Below, in pieces: positions 53,989 through 63,496 of a DNA stretch of 64,000 nt; within the stretch, counting starts at the first letter, position 1, and the number at the start of each line of letters is the position of its first letter. A model generated the notes under the pieces. That model searched no databases. It was not told where the DNA came from and worked only from the letters and a program-made list of their open reading frames with translations. A program made the position numbers and the translations under genes. Source of the stretch: Natribaculum breve (GTDB lineage: Archaea; Halobacteriota; Halobacteria; Halobacteriales; Natrialbaceae). The DNA is taken from positions 2,666,001-2,730,000 of the forward strand of contig NZ_CP095390.1 of assembly GCF_023008585.1 (NCBI RefSeq), in the 5' to 3' direction.

Positions 53989-54474
53989 ATGCCGACCGCT
54001 GGATCGTCGAGCGAGCGTCGGGGCGTCAGCCCCGTCGTCGGCGTCGTTCTGTTGCTCGCGATCACGATCGCACTGGCCGGCGTCGTCGCCGCGAGCGTCG
54101 GCGCGTGGTCGCTCGACTCGCCCGGTCCGCAAGCCGCGTTCGACCTCGCCGTCGACGCAGACCGAGCAGAGGTGTGCGTCGAACACGTCGGCGGGGACGC
54201 GATCGACGTCGACGACCTCTCGGTGACGGTCACGATAAACGGTGAGTCGCTCTCGAACCAGCCGCCGGTTCCGTTCGTCGGCGCTGACGGGTTCCGCGAT
54301 GCGCCGGGTGGTCCGTTCAACGCGGCAGCGGACTCCCAGTGGACGCCTGGAGAACGTGCGACGTTCCGGATCGCGAGGACGAACGAGCCGACAGTCGACG
54401 AGGGCGACGAGGTCGTCGTCACGCTTTCGGCCGACGGACGGCAGGTCGCAAGTCTCGAGACGAAGGCGATCTAG
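53989..54474 (+). CDS. Type IV pilin-like protein
   Basis: 161 residues. SERRGVSPVVGVVLLLAITI is the haloarchaeal class III signal: PibD would cut after the Gly, leaving the hydrophobic helix VSPVVGVVLLLAITIALAGV as assembly core. The rest is a beta-rich head (FDLAVDADRAEVCVEHVGGD, DLSVTVTINGESLSNQPPVP, EVVVTLSADGRQVASLETKA). It probably forms adhesion pili or a cell-surface anchor. The stop shares CTAG (54471-54474) with the convergent methyltransferase. Confidence 0.88.
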   Translation: MPTAGSSSERRGVSPVVGVVLLLAITIALAGVVAASVGAWSLDSPGPQAAFDLAVDADRAEVCVEHVGGDAIDVDDLSVTVTINGESLSNQPPVPFVGADGFRDAPGGPFNAAADSQWTPGERATFRIARTNEPTVDEGDEVVVTLSADGRQVASLETKAI

Positions 54475-55094
54475 TTCTCGGGCGCACGAGCGACGGTCGT
54501 GATGGCGACGTCGGGTTCGTAGGACGGGCCCTGAAACATGTGTTTTACGTCCTCGAATCCGGCGGTCTTGAACATGCGGTCGGCCTCGTACTCGTCGTAA
54601 AAGAGCATTATCGCGTCGGCGAGTTTCTGCGTGATCGTGTGGTCGGGATAGTTCGGCCCGACGACGAGGACCTGTCCGCCGGGTTTCGACACGCGGCGGA
54701 ACTCCCGGAGCGTGCGGACGGGATCGGGCCAGTACTCGATCGACCCCGACGACCAGACGACGTCGAACGTGTTCGTGGCGAACGGGAGCCGTTCGGCGTC
54801 ACCGACGTGGAAGTGGACGGGTCCTCGCTTCCCGAACTTTTCGTAGGCTTTCTCGAGTTGGTGTTCACTCTGGTCTAGGGCGTACACCTCGTCGACGTGC
54901 TCGAGCAGTCCCTCGGTGGCGAAGCCGGTGCCACAGCCGACGTCGAGGACCATCGCGTCGTCCGGAAACTCGAGCAGTGAGAGCGCCTCGGCACGCATCT
55001 CCTCGTTCCAGATGAACGGGTTGATCTGGTCGTACACCTTCGAGAGGTACTTGTAGAACAGCCGAGCGCGGGCCTTGTTCTCGAGGATACCCAT
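54471..55094 (-). CDS. SAM-dependent methyltransferase (MPBQ/MSBQ- or UbiE-like)
   Basis: 207 residues from ATG 55094 (MGILENKARARLFYKYLSKV). The SAM motif is AMVLDVGCGTGFATEGLLEH; VDEVYALDQSEHQLEKAYEK, DAERLPFATNTFDVVWSSGS and PGGQVLVVGPNYPDHTITQK follow. The opening YKYLSKVYDQINPFIWNEEM resembles plant MPBQ/MSBQ and UbiE-type quinone methyltransferases, so a menaquinone-related role is a fair guess. It is divergent from the ATP synthase operon. Confidence 0.82.
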   Translation of the reverse strand: MGILENKARARLFYKYLSKVYDQINPFIWNEEMRAEALSLLEFPDDAMVLDVGCGTGFATEGLLEHVDEVYALDQSEHQLEKAYEKFGKRGPVHFHVGDAERLPFATNTFDVVWSSGSIEYWPDPVRTLREFRRVSKPGGQVLVVGPNYPDHTITQKLADAIMLFYDEYEADRMFKTAGFEDVKHMFQGPSYEPDVAITTVARAPEN

Positions 55095-55221
55095 TGCCCG
55101 TGACTTTCGTGGCGACTGCAATAGGTCTGCTGTTCTCGCTCGAGCGAGCGAAAGTATTGTTCGATAAATTCGCGAAATGGGCCATTGTACGCCAGAGATC
55201 GCGAGTCAGTTCCGCAACTAC

Positions 55222-55229
55222 CATATACG
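55222..55229 (+). promoter_or_regulatory. TATA box of the ATP synthase operon
   Basis: CATATACG lies 31-38 bases before the ATG of the first operon gene at 55260. It is the only TATA-like element in the gap with proper spacing. Confidence 0.55.
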
Positions 55230-55259
55230 CGTTGCTGCAAACGTTCGCGTGCTTAAAGT

Positions 55260-55592
55260 ATGCCGAGGCCAGAGGTTCTCGAACGAATTCAGTCGGCAGA
55301 GGAGGAGGCCGACGAGATCGTCGCATTGGCAGAAAACGACCGCGACGAGCGAATAGCCGAGGCCCGGGAACGTGCTGAGGAGATTCGTTCGGAAGCGGAA
55401 CGGGAGGCGCGCGAGCTCAAAGAGCAGCGTCTCGAGGAGGCACGCGAGGAGATCGACGCCGAGTGTGAGCGTCTCCTCCGCGAAGGAGAACAGGAGCGCG
55501 AGGCGCTCGAAGACGTCGCCGAGCGCCGCGTCGACGAGGTGACAGCGTACGTCGTCGAACTGTTCCAGGAGGAAGTCCATGCTCAGACCTGA
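55260..55592 (+). CDS. atpH: A-type ATP synthase subunit H
   Basis: 110 residues, nearly all one coiled coil (VLERIQSAEEEADEIVALAE, ERIAEARERAEEIRSEAERE, ARELKEQRLEEAREEIDAEC). This is the AhaH peripheral-stalk subunit that pairs with subunit E. It is the first gene of the operon and overlaps atpI by 14 bases. Confidence 0.92.
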   Translation: MPRPEVLERIQSAEEEADEIVALAENDRDERIAEARERAEEIRSEAEREARELKEQRLEEAREEIDAECERLLREGEQEREALEDVAERRVDEVTAYVVELFQEEVHAQT

Positions 55593-57798
55593 ACGGATGA
55601 GCAAGGTCTCGGTGACCGGTTCGAAGGGCGTGATGCCCACGGTCATCGAGACGATCCACGAACTGCACGTCGTCCACCTGAGCGATTACGACGGGTCGTG
55701 GACCGGCTTCGACAACGGCAACCCGATCGAGGGTGCCGACCGGGCGTCCGAGCAGCTCGTCACCGTCCGCTCGCTCGAGAGCGTCCTCGACGTCGACGAA
55801 GACGACGCCGGACCCGGCCGGCTCGAAGCCGACTGGGAAGACCGCCTCGAGCGGATTCGAGAGCAGGTCAACGACCTCGACGACCGTCGCGACGAGGTTC
55901 GCAACGAGTTGCGCCAGATACAGGAGAAGATCGACCGCGTCGCACCCTTCGCGGAACTCGGAATCGACCTCGACTTGCTGTCGGGCTACGACTCGGTCGA
56001 CGTCGTCGTCGGCGAGGGGAACGTCGACGAACTCGAGTCGGCTCTCGAGGCGTCCGAGGAGGTCCGCGCCTACGAGACGTTCACCGGCGGGGACGTGGTC
56101 GCGATCGTCGCCGCACCCACCGAGGATGCGGACGAAGACGTGATCGACGACGCGCTCGTCGGCGTCGAGTTCACCCGCCACAGCGTCCCGGAGACCGAAC
56201 AGAGCCCGGAGGCGTACGTGGACGAACTCGAACACCGCAAGCGCCAGCTCGAGTCGGACCTCGACGACGTCGACAGCGAACTCGAGCGGATCAAACTCGA
56301 CGAGGCGGGCTTTCTGCTTCGCGCCGAAGAGAAGCTGACCGTCGAGGTCCAGCGCGCCGAGGCCCCGCTGCAGTTCGCGACGACCGATCGTGCGTTCGTC
56401 GCCGAGGGGTGGATCCCCACCGACACCTACGACACGTTCGTCGCCGAACTCGACGCCGCCGTCGGTGACAGCGTCGAGATCGAAGAACTCGAGCGGGCGG
56501 ATTACGACCGCCACGGCGCGTTACACCACACGGAGGACGTCCAGCACGGCGGCCCGGCCGCTGCCGACGAAGAGCCGGCCGAGCGAGAGGAAGAGCCGCA
56601 GAAGGCAGCGACCGACGGCGGCGTCGTGACGATGAACGACGAACCGCCGACGGTGCAGGACAATCCGTCGCCCGCGAAACCGTTCGAAGTGTTGGTTAAT
56701 GCGGTCTCCCGGCCGAAGTACAGCGAACTCGATCCAACGGTCACGCTGTTGCTGACTTTCCCGCTGTTCTTCGGATTCATGATCGGGGACCTCGGGTACG
56801 GCATCCTGTACGTAGCCATCGGCTACTACATGTACTCGAACTTCGAGAGTGCGGGTATCAAGAGTCTCGGCGGTATCGCCATCTGGGCAGGCGTGTTCAC
56901 GGCGATCTTCGGCGTCCTGTACGGCGAGTTCTTCGGACTGCACGAACTCGGCAAGATCGTCTGGCCGAGCGGTCACCCGCCGATAGAGAAGGGTCTCTCG
57001 CCCGCAACGATCGAGTTCGCACTCGCGTGGATCACGGTGACGTTGATCGCTGGAGTCGTTCACCTCACGATCGGGTACGTGCTCGACTTCTACGAGAACC
57101 TGAGCCACGGGGTCTGGAACGCGATCACGCACAGCGGCTCGTGGATCCTGATGCTCGTTGGTCTCTGGACGTGGGTCTTCTCCCGACAGGCAGAGAGCAT
57201 CAAACCGGAATTCATGTTCGAAGTGTTCAACGGTGAGCCGTTCCCGCTCGGGTTCGCTGGCTTCCCCGCAATGGGTATCTTTACGATTCCAGAGGCGGTG
57301 CCCGGAGTCGGCGGTGCGCTCATCACGCTCCCGATCGTGATGTTATTGACCGGGTTGGTGTTACTCGCAGTTGGAGACACGGTCGAACTGGTCGAGTCGC
57401 TCTCCATCCTCTCGGAGACGTTCTCCTACACACGGATGGCCGCAGTCTTGCTCGCGAAAGCCGGAATGGCACTCGTCGTGAATCTCATGTTCTTCGGCAT
57501 GTACACACACGACGGTGAATTCCACTACATGACTCAGCACGGCCCAGCGTACGTCGAGAGCCACTATGGAAGCGAAGCGATCGTTTTCGGGGGATTCGTC
57601 AACAGCGGCATCGCAGGGCTGGCAGTCGGGCTCGTCATCCTCGTATTCGGGCACCTGCTCGTGCTAGCACTTGGCGTGACGAGCGCCGGTCTACAGGCCG
57701 TACGTCTGGAGTACGTCGAGTTCTTTGGGAAGTTTTATGAAGGCGGTGGAAAGAACTACGAACCGTTCGGACACGATCAAAAACACAGTGAGGACTAA
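55579..57798 (+). CDS. atpI: A-type ATP synthase subunit I (a-subunit)
   Basis: 739 residues from ATG 55579 (MLRPERMSKVSVTGSKGVMP); MRPExMxKV openings are typical of this subunit. The N-terminal ~370 residues are cytosolic and coiled, with an acidic/Gln linker; the C-terminal ~370 carry seven or eight membrane helices (TLLLTFPLFFGFMIGDLGYG, GIAIWAGVFTAIFGVLYGEF, FSYTRMAAVLLAKAGMALVV). The Arg of the proton/sodium half-channel should lie in the TYTRMAAVLL-type helix (SYTRMA). Confidence 0.95.
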   Translation: MLRPERMSKVSVTGSKGVMPTVIETIHELHVVHLSDYDGSWTGFDNGNPIEGADRASEQLVTVRSLESVLDVDEDDAGPGRLEADWEDRLERIREQVNDLDDRRDEVRNELRQIQEKIDRVAPFAELGIDLDLLSGYDSVDVVVGEGNVDELESALEASEEVRAYETFTGGDVVAIVAAPTEDADEDVIDDALVGVEFTRHSVPETEQSPEAYVDELEHRKRQLESDLDDVDSELERIKLDEAGFLLRAEEKLTVEVQRAEAPLQFATTDRAFVAEGWIPTDTYDTFVAELDAAVGDSVEIEELERADYDRHGALHHTEDVQHGGPAAADEEPAEREEEPQKAATDGGVVTMNDEPPTVQDNPSPAKPFEVLVNAVSRPKYSELDPTVTLLLTFPLFFGFMIGDLGYGILYVAIGYYMYSNFESAGIKSLGGIAIWAGVFTAIFGVLYGEFFGLHELGKIVWPSGHPPIEKGLSPATIEFALAWITVTLIAGVVHLTIGYVLDFYENLSHGVWNAITHSGSWILMLVGLWTWVFSRQAESIKPEFMFEVFNGEPFPLGFAGFPAMGIFTIPEAVPGVGGALITLPIVMLLTGLVLLAVGDTVELVESLSILSETFSYTRMAAVLLAKAGMALVVNLMFFGMYTHDGEFHYMTQHGPAYVESHYGSEAIVFGGFVNSGIAGLAVGLVILVFGHLLVLALGVTSAGLQAVRLEYVEFFGKFYEGGGKNYEPFGHDQKHSED

Positions 57799-57803
57799 GT
57801 AAA

Positions 57804-58070
57804 ATGACTGAAATTGCACTCGCAGAACTGGCAAACGTTGTACTGCAGGACGGAGCAGCGGCTGGACCGACCCTCGAAAACACTGGCGCGGCAGCGATCG
57901 CCGTCGGCCTCGCGGCCCTCGCAGCGGGATACGCGGAACGTGGTATCGGAAGCGCCGCCGTCGGCGCGATCGCGGAAGACGACGACATGTTCGTCCCGGG
58001 CCTGATCATGACAGTCCTGCCTGAGACGCTCGTGATCCTGGCTCTGGTCGTCGTGTTCCTGACACTGTAA
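57804..58070 (+). CDS. atpK: A-type ATP synthase subunit K (c-ring proteolipid)
   Basis: 88 residues with two membrane helices: TGAAAIAVGLAALAAGYAER and MFVPGLIMTVLPETLVILAL. The Glu in LPETLV is the ion-carrying carboxylate; the polar loop is ERGIGSAAVGAIAEDDD. It is a normal 2-helix, one-carboxylate proteolipid. It starts five bases after atpI. Confidence 0.95.
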   Translation: MTEIALAELANVVLQDGAAAGPTLENTGAAAIAVGLAALAAGYAERGIGSAAVGAIAEDDDMFVPGLIMTVLPETLVILALVVVFLTL

Positions 58071-58091
58071 ACAGCCCCCTTTCTCTCATTC

Positions 58092-58673
58092 ATGAGTCTG
58101 GACACAGTCGTTGAGGACATCCGAGACGAAGCCCACGCGCGTGCGGAGGAAATCCGTGCGGAGGGCGAAGAGCGCGCCGAGGAGATCGAGTCGGCCGCCG
58201 AAGACGACGCCCAGGAGATCCTCGAGACGGCAGAGCAAGAGGCCGAACGCGAGATCGAACAGCTGCGCGAACAGCGACTCTCCAGTGCGAAACTGGAGGC
58301 GAAACAGAAGCGCCTGGAGGCGCGTCGCGACGTCCTCGGCGACGTCCGAAAACAGGTCGAAGCGAAACTGGCGGGCCTCGAGGGAGACACGCGAGAGGAA
58401 CTGACTCGAGCGCTCCTCGAGGCCGCGAGCGTCGAGTTCGACGAGGACGACGACGTCAGCGTCTACGGTCGAGCCGAAGACGCAGACCTCCTCGAGTCGA
58501 TCGCCGACGACTACGACGGCTACGAGTACGCCGGCGAACACGACTGCCTCGGCGGCGTCGTCGTCGAGAGCGAACAGTCGCGGGTCCGGGTCAACAACAC
58601 GTTCGACTCGGTCCTAGAGGACGTCTGGGAAGACAACCTCCGGGAGATCAGCAACCGACTCTTCGAGCAATGA
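58092..58673 (+). CDS. atpE: A-type ATP synthase subunit E
   Basis: 193 residues. A long N-terminal coiled coil (AHARAEEIRAEGEERAEEIE, ETAEQEAEREIEQLREQRLS) leads to the globular head with YEYAGEHDCLGGVVVESEQS, RVRVNNTFDSVLEDVWEDNL. It joins the peripheral stalk to the A/B hexamer, with subunit H. Confidence 0.94.
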   Translation: MSLDTVVEDIRDEAHARAEEIRAEGEERAEEIESAAEDDAQEILETAEQEAEREIEQLREQRLSSAKLEAKQKRLEARRDVLGDVRKQVEAKLAGLEGDTREELTRALLEAASVEFDEDDDVSVYGRAEDADLLESIADDYDGYEYAGEHDCLGGVVVESEQSRVRVNNTFDSVLEDVWEDNLREISNRLFEQ

Positions 58674-58740
58674 GCACGGTCGTTTCCACTCGTACGGCCC
58701 GCACACTCCCTGCTCGCACCCACCACACGGGGTGGTTCGC

Positions 58741-59793
58741 GTGAGCGCAGGTGCCTCCAATCCGGAGTACGTAAACGCCCGCGTTCGGGCACGGAGAGCC
58801 GCGCTGTTTTCCGACGAGGACTACCGCAAGCTGATCCGGATGGGGCCGAGCGAGATCGCACGGTTCATGGAGGAGACGGAGTACGAGCGCGAGATCAACG
58901 CGCTCGGAACCCGCTTTTCCGGCGTCGACCTGATCGAGTACGCCTTAAACCGGAACCTCGCGAAGCACTTCGACGACCTGCTGGACTGGTCGAAAGGTCA
59001 GACCTACGACCTCATCGCCAGGTACCTCCGGAAGTTCGACGTCTGGAACGTCAAGACGATCATCCGCGGTATCTACACCGACACGCCGGCCGAAGAGATC
59101 CAGACGGACCTCATCCGGGCCGGCGAACTCGAGGACGCGCTGCTCGACCGGATGGTCGAGGCAGACGAGATCGAGGACGTCGTCGAGATGCTCGACGGGA
59201 CGATCTTCTACGACGGTCTCGTCGACGCCTACGAGGAGTACGAGGAAAGCGGCATGCTCGTCCCGCTCGAGAACGCACTCGACCGCGAGTTCTACGAGAA
59301 TCTCCTCGAGGACCTCGGGCGACCACAGGAGGGGCCGCGGGCGATGTACGTCGAGTTTCTCGAGGCCGAGATCGACTTCCGGAACGCCCGAAACGCCTTG
59401 CGACTCGCTCGCACCGGTGCCGATCTCGACCCCGCGGAGTTCTACATCGAGGGCGGCGTGTTGTTCACGCAGTCGGAACTGAGTCGGCTGGTAAACGACT
59501 ACGACGAACTCGTCTCCCACATCGCCGACAGCCGCCGCTACGGTGACCGACTCTCGACGGCGCTGAACCAGCTTCGCGAGGCAGAAAGCCTCATCGAGTT
59601 CGAGCACGCCCTCGACGCGGCGTTGCTCGAATACGCCGACAGACTTTCCAGTATCTATCCCGTCTCAATCTCTGCGGTGCTGTCGTACATCCTCGCGAAA
59701 GAGCGGGAGGTCGAGAACATCCGTGCGATCGCACGCGGACGCGAGGTCGGCCTCTCGGAGAACGAGATCGAAGACGAACTGGTGATCCTATGA
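58741..59793 (+). CDS. atpC: A-type ATP synthase subunit C
   Basis: 350 residues from GTG 58741 (SAGASNPEYVNARVRARRAA); GTG 58732 is the alternative. EYVNARVRARRAALFSDEDY, RMGPSEIARFMEETEYEREI and LSSIYPVSISAVLSYILAKE are typical of the AhaC/V-ATPase d subunit, which seats the central stalk on the c-ring. It overlaps atpF by four bases. Confidence 0.94.
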   Translation: MSAGASNPEYVNARVRARRAALFSDEDYRKLIRMGPSEIARFMEETEYEREINALGTRFSGVDLIEYALNRNLAKHFDDLLDWSKGQTYDLIARYLRKFDVWNVKTIIRGIYTDTPAEEIQTDLIRAGELEDALLDRMVEADEIEDVVEMLDGTIFYDGLVDAYEEYEESGMLVPLENALDREFYENLLEDLGRPQEGPRAMYVEFLEAEIDFRNARNALRLARTGADLDPAEFYIEGGVLFTQSELSRLVNDYDELVSHIADSRRYGDRLSTALNQLREAESLIEFEHALDAALLEYADRLSSIYPVSISAVLSYILAKEREVENIRAIARGREVGLSENEIEDELVIL

Positions 59794-60119
59794 GCCAGGA
59801 AATCGCAGTCGTCGGCAGTCCGGAGTTTACGACTGGATTCCGACTCGCTGGCGTCAGGCGCTTCGAGAACGTCCCGGACGCCGAGAAAGACGAAACGCTG
59901 GACGACGCGGTGACGGACGTGCTCGACGACGACGGCGTCGGCATCGTCGTCATGCACGACGACGACCTCGAGTACCTCTCCCGGAACGTCCGCCAGAACG
60001 TCGAAACGAGCGTCGAACCGGTCGTCGTCACGATCGGCAGCGGTACCGGTGGCGGCGGCCTGCGCGAGCAGATCAAACGCGCGATCGGTATCGACCTGAT
60101 GGAAGAAGACAACGAGTAA
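59790..60119 (+). CDS. atpF: A-type ATP synthase subunit F
   Basis: 109 residues. [60 protein letters not shown] and AIGIDLM match the V/A-type subunit F. It is part of the central stalk with D. It lies between C and A. Confidence 0.94.
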   Translation: MSQEIAVVGSPEFTTGFRLAGVRRFENVPDAEKDETLDDAVTDVLDDDGVGIVVMHDDDLEYLSRNVRQNVETSVEPVVVTIGSGTGGGGLREQIKRAIGIDLMEEDNE

Positions 60120-60123
60120 AACT

Positions 60124-61887
60124 ATGAGTCAGGCAGAAGAAACCGAGACCGTCCGGGAGGACGGTGTCATCGAAAGCGTGAGCGGTCCGGTCGTGACCGC
60201 CACGGACCTCGACGCCCGGATGAACGACGTCGTCTACGTCGGCGACGAAGGACTGATGGGCGAGGTCATCGAGATCGAAGGGAACCTGACCACGATTCAG
60301 GTGTACGAGGAGACCTCCGGGGTCGGTCCCGGCGAGCCCGTCGAGAACACGGGCGAACCCCTGAGCGTGGACCTCGGGCCGGGCATGCTGGACTCCATCT
60401 ACGACGGCGTCCAGCGCCCGCTCGACGTCCTCGAGTCGAAGATGGGGACGGCGTTTCTCGACCGCGGGGTCGACGCCCCCGGAATCGACATGGAGAAGAC
60501 GTGGGAGTTCACTCCCACCGTCTCCGAGGGCGACGACGTCGAACCCGGTGACATCATCGGTGAAGTGCCGGAAACCGAGAGCATCACCCACAAAGTGATG
60601 GTCCCGCCGGACTACGAGGGCGGCGAAGTCACCTCGATCGAGGCAGGTAACTTCACGGTCGAGGAGACGGTCGCGACCCTCGACTCCGGCGAGGAGATCA
60701 CGATGCACCAGGAGTGGCCGGTTCGGCAGGCCCGCCCGGCGGCGGAGAAGGAGACGCCGACGGTTCCGCTCCAGTCGGGACAGCGCGTCCAGGACGGACT
60801 GTTCCCGATCGCCAAAGGCGGTACCGCGGCGATCCCCGGACCGTTCGGCTCGGGCAAGACCGTCACCCAGCACCAGCTCGCGAAGTGGTCCGACGCGGAC
60901 ATCGTCGTCTACGTCGGCTGTGGCGAGCGCGGTAACGAGATGACCGAGGTCATCGAGGACTTCCCCGAACTCGAGGACCCGATGACGGGCAAGCCGCTGA
61001 TGAGCCGGACGTGTCTCATCGCGAACACCTCGAACATGCCCGTCGCGGCCCGCGAGTCCTGCATTTACACCGGGATCACCATCGCGGAGTACTTCCGCGA
61101 CATGGGCTACGACGTCGCGCTGATGGCCGACTCCACCTCGCGGTGGGCAGAGGCGATGCGCGAAATCTCCTCGCGGCTCGAGGAGATGCCCGGAGAGGAG
61201 GGCTACCCCGCGTACCTCGCGGCTGCACTCTCCGAGTTCTACGAGCGTGCCGGCCTGTTCCAGAACATCAACGGCACCCAGGGATCGGTGTCGGTCATCG
61301 GCGCAGTCAGCCCGCCGGGTGGGGACTTCTCCGAGCCGGTCACGCAGAACACCCTGCGTATCGTCAAGACGTTCTGGGCGCTCGACGCCGACCTCGCAGA
61401 GCGTCGGCACTTCCCGTCGATCAACTGGAACGAGTCGTACTCGCTCTATCGCCAGCAACTCGACCCCTGGTTCCGCGAGAACGTCGCGGAGGACTTCCCG
61501 GAAGTCCGCCAGTGGGGGATCGACGTCCTGGACGAGGAAGACGAACTCCAGGAGATCGTCCAGCTCGTCGGCAAAGACGCCCTGCCGGAAGACCAGCAGC
61601 TGACGCTCGAGGTCGCCCGCTACATCCGCGAGGCGTGGCTCCAGCAGAACGCGTTCCACGACGTGGACACCTACTGTGAGCCCAAGAAGACCTACCGGAT
61701 GCTCAAGGCGATCAAGACGTTCAACGACGAGGCGTTCGAGGCCCTCGACGCGGGCGTCCCGGTCGACGAGATCGTGGACGTCGACGCCGTCCCGCGGCTC
61801 AACAGGATGGGCACTGCAGAGGAGTGGAACGAGTTCATCGACGAACTCGAGGACGACCTCAAAGAACAGATTCGGGAGCTGTACTGA
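60124..61887 (+). CDS. atpA: A-type ATP synthase subunit A (catalytic)
   Basis: 587 residues. The N-terminal barrel is [20 protein letters not shown]. The P-loop is [20 protein letters not shown]; catalytic Glu and Arg blocks are [20 protein letters not shown] and [40 protein letters not shown] and the C-terminal helical domain follow. No intein interrupts the P-loop, although the gene is a well-known intein host. The stop is followed after two bases by atpB. Confidence 0.98.
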   Translation: MSQAEETETVREDGVIESVSGPVVTATDLDARMNDVVYVGDEGLMGEVIEIEGNLTTIQVYEETSGVGPGEPVENTGEPLSVDLGPGMLDSIYDGVQRPLDVLESKMGTAFLDRGVDAPGIDMEKTWEFTPTVSEGDDVEPGDIIGEVPETESITHKVMVPPDYEGGEVTSIEAGNFTVEETVATLDSGEEITMHQEWPVRQARPAAEKETPTVPLQSGQRVQDGLFPIAKGGTAAIPGPFGSGKTVTQHQLAKWSDADIVVYVGCGERGNEMTEVIEDFPELEDPMTGKPLMSRTCLIANTSNMPVAARESCIYTGITIAEYFRDMGYDVALMADSTSRWAEAMREISSRLEEMPGEEGYPAYLAAALSEFYERAGLFQNINGTQGSVSVIGAVSPPGGDFSEPVTQNTLRIVKTFWALDADLAERRHFPSINWNESYSLYRQQLDPWFRENVAEDFPEVRQWGIDVLDEEDELQEIVQLVGKDALPEDQQLTLEVARYIREAWLQQNAFHDVDTYCEPKKTYRMLKAIKTFNDEAFEALDAGVPVDEIVDVDAVPRLNRMGTAEEWNEFIDELEDDLKEQIRELY

Positions 61888-61889
61888 AA

Positions 61890-63305
61890 ATGAAAGAATA
61901 CCAAACTATCACGGAGATCAGCGGTCCGCTGGTGTTCGCCGAAGTCGACGAGCCCGTCGGGTACGACGAGATCGTCGAAATCGAGACGCAAGAGGGCGAG
62001 ACCCTGCGCGGACAGGTACTGGAGTCGAGCGAGGGGATCGTCTCGATCCAGGTGTTCGAGGGAACCGGCGGTATCGACCGCAACGCCTCGGTACGCTTCC
62101 TGGGCGAGACGATGAAGATGCCCGTCACCGAGGACCTGCTCGGACGCGTCCTCGACGGGTCGGGTAACCCGATCGACGGGGGCCCGGAGATCGTCCCCGA
62201 CGAACGACGCGACATCGTCGGCGCGGCGATCAACCCCTACTCCCGGGAGTACCCCGAAGAGTTCATCCAGACGGGCGTGAGCGCCATCGACGGCATGAAC
62301 ACCCTCGTTCGGGGGCAAAAGCTGCCGATCTTCTCCGGATCGGGGCTGCCACACAACGACCTCTCGCTCCAGATCGCACGACAGGCGACCGTGCCGGAAG
62401 AAGAAGGCGAGGGCGAAGAAGGCTCCGAGTTCGCAGTCATCTTCGGTGCGATGGGTATCACCCAGGAGGAGGCAAACGAGTTCATGGCCGACTTCGAGCG
62501 AACGGGCGCACTCGAGCGCTCGGTCGTCTTCATGAACCTCGCGGACGACCCCGCAGTCGAGCGGACGGTCACGCCGCGACTCGCGCTGACGACCGCGGAG
62601 TATCTCGCCTTCGAGAAGGGGTATCACGTGCTCGTCATCCTCACCGACATCACCAACTACTGTGAGGCGCTGCGCGAGATCGGTGCCGCCCGTGAGGAGG
62701 TTCCGGGTCGCCGTGGCTACCCCGGGTACATGTACACCGACCTCGCTCAGCTCTACGAGCGTGCAGGTCGGATCAAAGGTCGGGAGGGATCGGTCACGCA
62801 GATTCCGATCCTCACGATGCCCGGCGACGACGACACCCACCCGATCCCCGACCTGACGGGGTACATCACGGAGGGCCAGATCGTGATGGATCGAGACCTC
62901 AACAGCCAGGGTATCGAGCCGCCGATCAACGTCCTGCCGAGCCTCTCGCGGCTGATGGACGACGGGATCGGCGAGGGACTCACCCGCGCCGACCACGCCG
63001 ACGTCTCAGACCAGATGTACGCCGCGTACGCGGAAGGTGAGGACCTCCGTGACCTCGTGAACATCGTCGGTCGCGAAGCGCTCAGCGAGCGGGACAACAA
63101 GTACCTCGACTTCGCCGACCGCTTCGAAGAGGAGTTCGTCCAGCAGGGCTACGAGACGAACCGCTCGATCGACGAGACGCTCGAGCTCGGCTGGGACCTG
63201 CTGTCGATGCTGCCCAAGGAGGAACTCAACCGCGTCGACGAGGACCTCATCGCGGAACACTACCGCGAAGACGAGGGCGAGCAGGTCGAAGCGACCGCAG
63301 ACTGA
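61890..63305 (+). CDS. atpB: A-type ATP synthase subunit B (regulatory)
   Basis: 471 residues from ATG 61890 ([20 protein letters not shown]). The degenerate nucleotide site lacks a Walker [21 protein letters not shown], then [60 protein letters not shown] and [20 protein letters not shown] are diagnostic. It is the last subunit gene of the operon in this window; subunit D is not adjacent. Confidence 0.97.
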   Translation: MKEYQTITEISGPLVFAEVDEPVGYDEIVEIETQEGETLRGQVLESSEGIVSIQVFEGTGGIDRNASVRFLGETMKMPVTEDLLGRVLDGSGNPIDGGPEIVPDERRDIVGAAINPYSREYPEEFIQTGVSAIDGMNTLVRGQKLPIFSGSGLPHNDLSLQIARQATVPEEEGEGEEGSEFAVIFGAMGITQEEANEFMADFERTGALERSVVFMNLADDPAVERTVTPRLALTTAEYLAFEKGYHVLVILTDITNYCEALREIGAAREEVPGRRGYPGYMYTDLAQLYERAGRIKGREGSVTQIPILTMPGDDDTHPIPDLTGYITEGQIVMDRDLNSQGIEPPINVLPSLSRLMDDGIGEGLTRADHADVSDQMYAAYAEGEDLRDLVNIVGREALSERDNKYLDFADRFEEEFVQQGYETNRSIDETLELGWDLLSMLPKEELNRVDEDLIAEHYREDEGEQVEATAD

Positions 63306-63317
63306 CGCTCACGACGT

Positions 63318-63349
63318 TCTTCTCGTCTCGTCTCGTCTCGTCTTTTCTC
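63318..63349 (+). terminator. Pyrimidine-rich tract after atpB
   Basis: A TTCTTCTCGTCTCG tract with four copies of GTCTC ends in CTTTTCTCC, 12-40 bases after the atpB stop. Pyrimidine/T-rich tracts of this kind end archaeal transcripts, so the operon probably stops here. Confidence 0.5.
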
Positions 63350-63496
63350 CTTGGCCCCGCACTCGAAAGCGACAGGTCCGTCCCGAGCCCGCTCGACGAA
63401 TCGGTGAAAATCGAGCCGTCTGCGTGCAGATCGGTGTATCGGATAGCCGTCAGGTACCACAAACGTCATAACGATAATGAATAATCGTATGGGTGT

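Noticed and set aside
60844..60880. Intein in ATP synthase subunit A (or EF-2 and RNA polymerase genes)
   Set aside because: P-loops and other common intein sites are uninterrupted and all lengths are normal.
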